A DNA stretch of 10,772 nt from CAYQAE01 sp964415445 [NCBI: uncultured archaeon] (lineage in GTDB: Archaea > CAYQAE01): NCBI GenBank assembly GCA_964415445.1, contig CAYQAE010000022.1, forward strand, positions 12,082 to 22,853, in the 5' to 3' direction. Positions 5,831-10,772 of this stretch are shown here, one piece after another. The notes beneath the pieces are model-generated. The model searched no databases. It was not told the origin of the DNA and saw only the letters and a program-made list of their open reading frames with translations. Each line of letters starts with the position of its first letter. The stretch's first letter is position 1. A program made the position numbers and the translations under genes.

Positions 5831-8314
5831 ATGTCAGAAGACAAAAACAAAAAATTTGTATTGTGGTTTGAAGATATAGGAATAAAAGATGTACCTCTTG
5901 TGGGAGGTAAAAATGCATCTTTAGGGGAAATGATAAGAAACCTAAAAGAGAAAAACGTAAATGTCCCAGGCGGATTTGCAATTACTGCATATGCCTATAG
6001 ATATTTGTTAGAAAAAGCAGGTATTGAAGATGAGATAAAAGATGTATTAAAAGATCTTGATACTCATGATATGCATAATTTAAGTGAAAGAGGACAAAAA
6101 GTAAGAGATATTATCCGAAATGCAGAATTTCCAGACGAATTAAGGGAAGAAATTTTGAAATCTTATCATGAAATGATTGAAAGATACTCTAAAGATTTAA
6201 CTGTGGCTGTAAGATCTTCTGCTACTGCTGAAGATTTGCCTGACGCTTCTTTTGCAGGACAACAAGAAACTTATCTTAACATAAAGGGCGACGAAGATTT
6301 AATTGATGCATGTAAAAGATGTTTTGCATCCTTATTTACAAATCGTGCAATATCTTATCGACATGATAAAGGTTTTGGGCATTTTGATGTATATCTATCT
6401 ATAGCTGTTCAAAAAATGATTCGTTCAGATTCAGCAGCTAGCGGTGTAATGTTCTCAATTGATACCGAAAGTGGATTTAAAGATGCAGCTTTCATAACAA
6501 GTTCATATGGATTAGGTGAGAATGTAGTTCAAGGCGCTGTAAATCCTGATGAATTTTATATATATAAACCACTTCTTAAAGAAGGAAAAAGACCTATTGT
6601 TGGTAAAAAATTAGGATCTAAAGCTATTAAGATGATCTATTCTGATAGTGGAGACGAACCAGTAAAGAATATAGATACTCCAAAAGAAGATCAAATAAAA
6701 TTTAGTATAACTGATGATGAGGCTCTAAAGTTAGCAAAATGGGCAACCATTATTGAAGAACATTATTCAGAAGAAGCAGGTTATTTTAAACCAATGGATA
6801 TAGAATGGGCAAAAGATGGAGACGGTAAAAAAGTAGGAACAGGTGAATTATTTATAGTTCAAGCACGACCTGAGACAGTTCACTCCCAAAAAGATAAGAA
6901 TGTCTATGAAACTTATATACTTAAAGAAAAAGCAGATCCAATAGTTACTGGAAAAGCAGTAGGTTCTAAGATTGGTCAAGGCAAAGTAAATGTAATTGAA
7001 AATGTAGAGAATATTGGAGATTTCAAAAAAGGCCAAGTTTTAGTAACTGATATGACTGATCCTGATTGGGAACCAATTATGAAAATAGCAGCAGCAATTG
7101 TTACAAATAGAGGTGGCAGGACTTGTCATGCTGCAATTATATCCAGAGAGATGGGAATTCCATGTGTAGTGGGAACAGATAATGCAACAGATAATCTTAA
7201 ATCAGACCAAGATGTAACAGTTTCATGTGCAGAAGGTGATGAAGGACGTATTTATGATAAATTACTCAAATTTGAAGTAGAAACAACTAGTTTAGAAAAC
7301 ATTCCAGTCACTAAAACTAAAATTATGATGAATGTAGGTTCTCCTGAGCAAGCATTTGCTCATGGGCAAATTCCAAATGATGGTGTTGGATTAGCAAGAG
7401 AAGAATTTATTACAAATTCACATATTGGAATACATCCGCTTGCAATATTAGAATATGAGAAATTAAAAGAAAAAGCTAAATCAGATCAAGAAGTAGCAAA
7501 AGTAATTCAAAAAATAGATGAGAGAACTTCGGCATTTGATAACAAAGAAGCATTTTATGTTGAGACTTTGGCTATAGGCATCGCAAAAATTGCAGCATCA
7601 TTTTATCCAAATGATGTGATCGTAAGATTAGCTGATTTTAAAACAAATGAATATGCCAATTTAATCGGTGGTCATTTCTATGAACCAGAAGAGAGCAATC
7701 CAATGATTGGATGGCGTGGAGCTTCAAGATATTATGATCCAAAATACAAACCAGCATTTGAGATGGAATGTAAAGCACTTAAAAAAGTCAGAGATGAGAT
7801 GGGTTTAACTAATGTAAAAATAATGGTACCGTTTTGTAGAACTGTAGATGAAGGCAAAAAAGTCATCAAAACGATGGAAGAATTTGGCCTAAAGCAAGGT
7901 GAGAATAATCTTGAATTATATGTAATGTGTGAAATCCCTAGCAATGTTATATTAGCTGATCAATTTGCAGATATATTTGATGGATTCAGCATAGGTTCCA
8001 ATGATCTAACTCAACTAACTTTGGGATTGGATAGAGACTCAGAATTAGTAGCACACATATATGATGAGAGAAATGAGGCAGTAAAGCGATTAGTTTCACA
8101 AGTGGTAAAGACTGCACAAAGCAAGGGAAGAAAAATAGGAATTTGTGGACAAGCTCCATCAGATTTTCCAGATTTTGCTCAATTTTTAGTTGAATGTGGA
8201 ATCGATTCAATGAGTTTAACTCCAGATACAGCAATAAAAACTAAATTAGCAGTAGCAGAAAAAGAAAAACAGTTAGGAATAAAACCAGGTAAGAAAGCTA
8301 CAGTATCTGCTTAA
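5831..8314 (+). CDS. ppsA: phosphoenolpyruvate synthase (pyruvate, water dikinase)
   Basis: This 827-residue enzyme converts pyruvate, ATP and water to PEP, AMP and phosphate, the entry to gluconeogenesis. The domains are complete. The N-terminal ATP-grasp nucleotide-binding domain is at about 1-350 (GGKNASLGEM at 25-34, AVRSSATAEDLPDASFAGQQ at 126-145). The mobile phosphohistidine domain is at about 375-475, with GGRTCHAAI and phosphorylated His433. The C-terminal PEP/pyruvate TIM barrel is at about 490-810, with NVGSPEQAF, GIGSNDLTQ-type FSIGSNDLTQ (719-728), and the catalytic Cys772 in GICGQAP. Length is slightly above the usual 790 or so. The start has a strong GGAGG at seven bases. It stands alone, with its own promoter and a terminator. 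The MNVGSPEQAF signature favours PEP synthase over pyruvate phosphate dikinase. Confidence 0.97.
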   Translation: MSEDKNKKFVLWFEDIGIKDVPLVGGKNASLGEMIRNLKEKNVNVPGGFAITAYAYRYLLEKAGIEDEIKDVLKDLDTHDMHNLSERGQKVRDIIRNAEFPDELREEILKSYHEMIERYSKDLTVAVRSSATAEDLPDASFAGQQETYLNIKGDEDLIDACKRCFASLFTNRAISYRHDKGFGHFDVYLSIAVQKMIRSDSAASGVMFSIDTESGFKDAAFITSSYGLGENVVQGAVNPDEFYIYKPLLKEGKRPIVGKKLGSKAIKMIYSDSGDEPVKNIDTPKEDQIKFSITDDEALKLAKWATIIEEHYSEEAGYFKPMDIEWAKDGDGKKVGTGELFIVQARPETVHSQKDKNVYETYILKEKADPIVTGKAVGSKIGQGKVNVIENVENIGDFKKGQVLVTDMTDPDWEPIMKIAAAIVTNRGGRTCHAAIISREMGIPCVVGTDNATDNLKSDQDVTVSCAEGDEGRIYDKLLKFEVETTSLENIPVTKTKIMMNVGSPEQAFAHGQIPNDGVGLAREEFITNSHIGIHPLAILEYEKLKEKAKSDQEVAKVIQKIDERTSAFDNKEAFYVETLAIGIAKIAASFYPNDVIVRLADFKTNEYANLIGGHFYEPEESNPMIGWRGASRYYDPKYKPAFEMECKALKKVRDEMGLTNVKIMVPFCRTVDEGKKVIKTMEEFGLKQGENNLELYVMCEIPSNVILADQFADIFDGFSIGSNDLTQLTLGLDRDSELVAHIYDERNEAVKRLVSQVVKTAQSKGRKIGICGQAPSDFPDFAQFLVECGIDSMSLTPDTAIKTKLAVAEKEKQLGIKPGKKATVSA

Positions 8315-8315
8315 T

Positions 8316-8349
8316 AAAAGAGTTTTTTTCTCTTTTTTTCTTATTTTTT
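8316..8349 (+). terminator. hairpin and T-tract terminator of the PEP synthase gene
   Basis: AAAAGAG (8316-8322) and CTCTTTT (8330-8336) form a perfect 7-bp inverted repeat around a loop of seven Ts. Two more long T-runs follow, up to 8349. It begins two bases after the stop codon. Confidence 0.6.
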
Positions 8350-8425
8350 TCTATACTAACTAAATAATTAAAAGTCTTAAATTACAAAGAAATATATAGA
8401 AATAAAAGATATGAAGGTAAGCGCT

Positions 8426-9295
8426 ATGGTAAAATCTAAAGGTCCAGAACCACCTTTATTTGGAGATATTAAATTTTATATTACAAAAAGTGATAAATTT
8501 AGTACACTAAAGACACTTGATTTTCCCCAAGAATTTGAAGCTCAACTAATAGGTTATAAAAGACATGGAACTCTTCTTGTAGCTTTTAATTATAATGGTC
8601 ATTCTTATTTTATGCCAAGTTCTGAATGTTCACCTCTTGATTATGCTATAACTCCTCAAAAATTACAAAATAAACTCAAAAGAAGTGTAAAGAGAGTTTT
8701 AATTACTAAATATATTGAATATCTTAGAGGATCTGAAGTTAGGGTCATACCTAAAATAAGTAAAATAAAAGACGGTAGAATCCCAAAGGATTTACAAAGT
8801 GAATGGATTGGTGAATTAATTGGTTATATTCACAAAGGAGATACTATATATTATCAAGTAAGCGGAGAAGATAAAGATAAAGTTAGAGAATTATCTTCTA
8901 TGCATTTTATAATAGAAGCACCTCCAATTGAAAAAGAAGTATTTGATAAGCTAACAACTGAAAAAGCTCAAAAAGATACAGTAAAGAAAAAGAAAGTTTT
9001 AACTACCTTAAATGAATTAGCTGACTTTTTAGATAAACGATTTAATGTTGATGAAGATAAAGGATATGATATTAACTTAATTGATCATATTGCAGTACTT
9101 AAAGTAAGTAAAGGTGATATTGAAGCTACAATAAACCGTAGTTTAATAGTTAAAAAAGCAACAAATCCTTTCTTTAGAGAGACACTTATTCAGGCAATAC
9201 AAGATTTTAGAAAATTACATGCGAGGAGGAAGAAACATGCCAAGAGGTTTTTACCACCTAGGGGACGTGGATTTAACCATTTTAGGCGGAGGTAA
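8426..9295 (+). CDS. basic protein of unknown function with internal duplication, linked to a beta-CASP RNase
   Basis: I favour the ATG at 8426 (289 residues), with AAGGT seven bases upstream; the ATG at 8411 adds five residues, has no ribosome site, and lies very close to the TATA-like AATATATAG (8391-8399). Two segments look duplicated: residues about 12-59 and 101-148 each start with a Gly-rich turn and share LIGY (41-44 and 131-134), then a xxxGxxxx beta-hairpin pattern, suggesting two small beta-barrel units. Residues 165-263 look helical with a lysine run (187-190). The tail from 264 is very basic (HARRKKHAKR ... RGRGFNHFRRR), as in RNA-binding proteins. The last 59 bases overlap the start of the beta-CASP RNase gene in another frame. 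I do not recognise the family; an RNA-binding or RNase partner role is inference. Confidence 0.82.
   Translation: MVKSKGPEPPLFGDIKFYITKSDKFSTLKTLDFPQEFEAQLIGYKRHGTLLVAFNYNGHSYFMPSSECSPLDYAITPQKLQNKLKRSVKRVLITKYIEYLRGSEVRVIPKISKIKDGRIPKDLQSEWIGELIGYIHKGDTIYYQVSGEDKDKVRELSSMHFIIEAPPIEKEVFDKLTTEKAQKDTVKKKKVLTTLNELADFLDKRFNVDEDKGYDINLIDHIAVLKVSKGDIEATINRSLIVKKATNPFFRETLIQAIQDFRKLHARRKKHAKRFLPPRGRGFNHFRRR
9225..9229 (+). promoter_or_regulatory. strong ribosome binding site inside the upstream gene
   Basis: GGAGG lies seven bases before the ATG at 9237 and inside the coding sequence of the upstream gene. It favours 9237 over the ATG at 9219, which is 18 bases earlier in the same frame. Confidence 0.7.
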
Positions 9296-10598
9296 TGAAG
9301 TAGGTCGAAGTTGTTATCTCTATTCTACTACACAAACAAATATTTTAGTTGATTGTGGTCTAAAAATATGTGATGAAGATATTTTAGAAAAAGATAAAGA
9401 TTTAGTTCCTGATATTGATGATGAAATAATTGAAAATTTAGATGCAGTATTTATAACTCATGCTCATCTTGACCATACTGGTTATATTCCTGCATTAGTT
9501 AAAAAAGGATTTTCAGGAAAAATTTATGCAACTCCTCCAACTCAAGATATCTGTAGTGGTTTTTGGTTCAAAGAAGATCTTAAATTAACTTGTCTTTGGC
9601 ATGATTGTATCCATATTTGGGAATCAAAACAAATGGAACCTTATTTTACTAAAGAGGACATAAAAAAGACAGAAGAACAATTTGCAAACCTAGATTATTT
9701 TTTCCCTGTAGTTATCAAGGATATGACGATAACTCCTCTAAATGCAGGCCATATTGTTGGATCATGCATGTTTAAGATTGAGACCGATACTTTTTCAATA
9801 TTACATACAGGAGATTGTAATTGGAGATCAACTAGACTTTTGCGTGGGGTGCAAAGTACAATTGCAGAAAATACACCCAAGACTGATTTTGTGGTATCTG
9901 AATCTACATATGGAGATAAAATTAAACCAAACCAAAAAGAAATTGAAAATGAATTTCTAAAGCAGATGCAAGAAGCAATATCATCAAATGCAATAATAAT
10001 TATTCCTGCTTTTGCAATTGGTAGAAGCCAAGAGATGCAACTTTTGTTGGAAAGCTATTTTAATAGTGATCAACTTCCAAAAGCATTGCGAGATACAGTT
10101 TTAGTAGATGGTATGGCAAAGACTGTAAATACAATTACTTCAAATTATTTTGATTGGACAAAGACAAGTTTTCCTAAGAAGATATTTCAGAGGGTTACAG
10201 GAAAGACAAGAAAAGACGCAATTGATTTTTTAAAAGCAAATGGTGGAATTGTAATATCTCCATCTGGTTTTCTAGAAGGTGGTGCAGTATTAGAGTATCT
10301 AAAAGAATTTATTCAATTAGATAGAACAATATTAGTGCTTACCTCTAGTTATATTCCTCCTGGTGGTAATTTAGATAATCTAGTCCATAAAAATAAGTTA
10401 AAAGTAAATGGAGAAGAGTTAGAATCAAAAGCAAAGATTTTATTTACTAGCTTCTCAGCACACAGTGATAGAAATGGGTTGGTAAGTTTAACTAGAACTT
10501 TAAGAGTACATAAAGCAGTATTAATTCATGGAGACCATAAATCAAGAGATAAATTAGCCACAAAATTACATGATTTAGGAATGAGAGTTTCTTTTTAA
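9237..10598 (+). CDS. beta-CASP metallo-beta-lactamase ribonuclease, archaeal CPSF2 type
   Basis: This 453-residue enzyme carries the full beta-CASP set. Asp39 is in LVDCG (motif 1), HAHLDH at 75-80 (motif 2), His172 in AGHIVGS (motif 3) and Asp193 in HTGD (motif 4). The acidic residue of motif A is Glu222 in SESTYG, His409 is in SFSAHSD (motif B) and His431 in LIHGDH (motif C). These bind two zinc ions. The family cleaves or trims RNA in the cytosol, in 3'-end formation, decay or rRNA maturation. There are no N-terminal KH domains, so it is of the aCPSF2 rather than the aCPSF1 type. The stretch at about 44-62 (CDEDILEKDKDLVPDIDDE) is strikingly acidic. RNase J-type exonuclease activity is possible. 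It overlaps the preceding basic-protein gene by 59 bases, so the two are co-expressed. Confidence 0.94.
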   Translation: MPRGFYHLGDVDLTILGGGNEVGRSCYLYSTTQTNILVDCGLKICDEDILEKDKDLVPDIDDEIIENLDAVFITHAHLDHTGYIPALVKKGFSGKIYATPPTQDICSGFWFKEDLKLTCLWHDCIHIWESKQMEPYFTKEDIKKTEEQFANLDYFFPVVIKDMTITPLNAGHIVGSCMFKIETDTFSILHTGDCNWRSTRLLRGVQSTIAENTPKTDFVVSESTYGDKIKPNQKEIENEFLKQMQEAISSNAIIIIPAFAIGRSQEMQLLLESYFNSDQLPKALRDTVLVDGMAKTVNTITSNYFDWTKTSFPKKIFQRVTGKTRKDAIDFLKANGGIVISPSGFLEGGAVLEYLKEFIQLDRTILVLTSSYIPPGGNLDNLVHKNKLKVNGEELESKAKILFTSFSAHSDRNGLVSLTRTLRVHKAVLIHGDHKSRDKLATKLHDLGMRVSF

Positions 10599-10605
10599 AA
10601 TAATT

Positions 10606-10772
10606 TTACCCTTCTGTTTGAGATGTTTTATCTTCAGAATTATTTAGAGAAGAATTTATTTCTTCAACTTCTTGCTTTAGTTGTGAGAGTTGATTTTCAT
10701 CTAAATTTGTTGGCTTATCTTCCATTTTAGATTTCTTTATTTGTTTTGATTTTATAATTCCAGCTACCAAAG
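10606..10772 (-). CDS. C-terminal end of an unidentified protein (5' part outside window)
   Basis: The frame is open from the window edge to a TAA at 10606-10608, giving 54 visible residues. They begin with a short hydrophobic piece (LVAGII), possibly the end of a membrane segment, then a lysine cluster and a highly polar, Glu/Asn/Ser/Gln-rich tail without conserved motifs. The tail looks disordered. It converges on the beta-CASP gene with only seven bases between the stops. Family cannot be named from this piece. Confidence 0.6.
   Translation of the reverse strand, partial: LVAGIIKSKQIKKSKMEDKPTNLDENQLSQLKQEVEEINSSLNNSEDKTSQTEG

Noticed and set aside
5766-5981. Minus-strand ORF over the start of PEP synthase
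   Set aside because: Shadow of a conserved gene and its promoter.
8411-8425. Earlier ATG for the unknown protein before the RNase
   Set aside because: No ribosome site and very close to the TATA-like element; the ATG at 8426 has AAGGT at good spacing. Not fully excluded.
9219-9236. Earlier ATG for the beta-CASP gene
   Set aside because: It lies before and across the GGAGG that is correctly spaced for the ATG at 9237.
1-10772. Mobile element, toxin-antitoxin or defence island
   Set aside because: No transposase, integrase, restriction, cas or known toxin genes; base composition is even across the coding regions.

Overview
The window looks like chromosomal DNA of a strongly AT-rich archaeon. 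The evidence is an XPD/Rad3-type helicase, an Lrp/AsnC regulator paired with a class I/II aminotransferase, a beta-CASP RNase of the archaeal CPSF2 type, TATA boxes rather than -35/-10 promoters, T-tract terminators, and Shine-Dalgarno sites of the GGAGG/GGTGAT type. I cannot fix the phylum: euryarchaeal or Asgard relatives would both fit. There are no transposases, integrases, cas genes, tRNAs or rRNAs.

Layout. Positions 2-1069 (+) hold the 3' part of an XPD-like helicase gene. Positions 1070-1457 have no confident gene. They hold a doubtful small minus-strand ORF (1080-1316), a solitary 30-bp element that resembles a CRISPR repeat (1311-1340), and four short hairpins between 1296 and 1396, one followed by a T-tract. 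A compact minus-strand operon runs from 4162 down to 1458: Lrp regulator, PLP aminotransferase, then a two-pass membrane protein with a proline/tyrosine-rich linker. The 306-bp region upstream (4163-4468) contains repeated GATGAT motifs and a perfect 14-bp palindrome that could be the regulator's operator. A small lysine-rich unknown gene (4469-4789, +) follows. It converges on a soluble GT2 glycosyltransferase gene (4838-5518, -). After a 312-bp promoter region comes phosphoenolpyruvate synthase (5831-8314, +), which ends in a hairpin/T-tract terminator. Next is a two-gene unit: a basic protein of unknown function with an apparent internal duplication (8426-9295), and the beta-CASP RNase (9237-10598), which starts 59 bp inside it behind a strong GGAGG. 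The window ends in the 3' end of a minus-strand gene (10606-10772), which converges on the RNase gene.

How the genes work together. PEP synthase, aminotransferase and Lrp regulator suggest ordinary carbon and amino-acid metabolism. The glycosyltransferase suggests lipid-linked sugar or N-glycan synthesis. The most interesting pieces are (i) the structured, CRISPR-repeat-like intergenic element near 1311-1340, (ii) the unknown basic protein translationally entangled with the beta-CASP nuclease, a candidate RNA-processing partner, and (iii) the GATGAT motif cluster in front of the Lrp operon. No complete new defence or mobile system is visible here.
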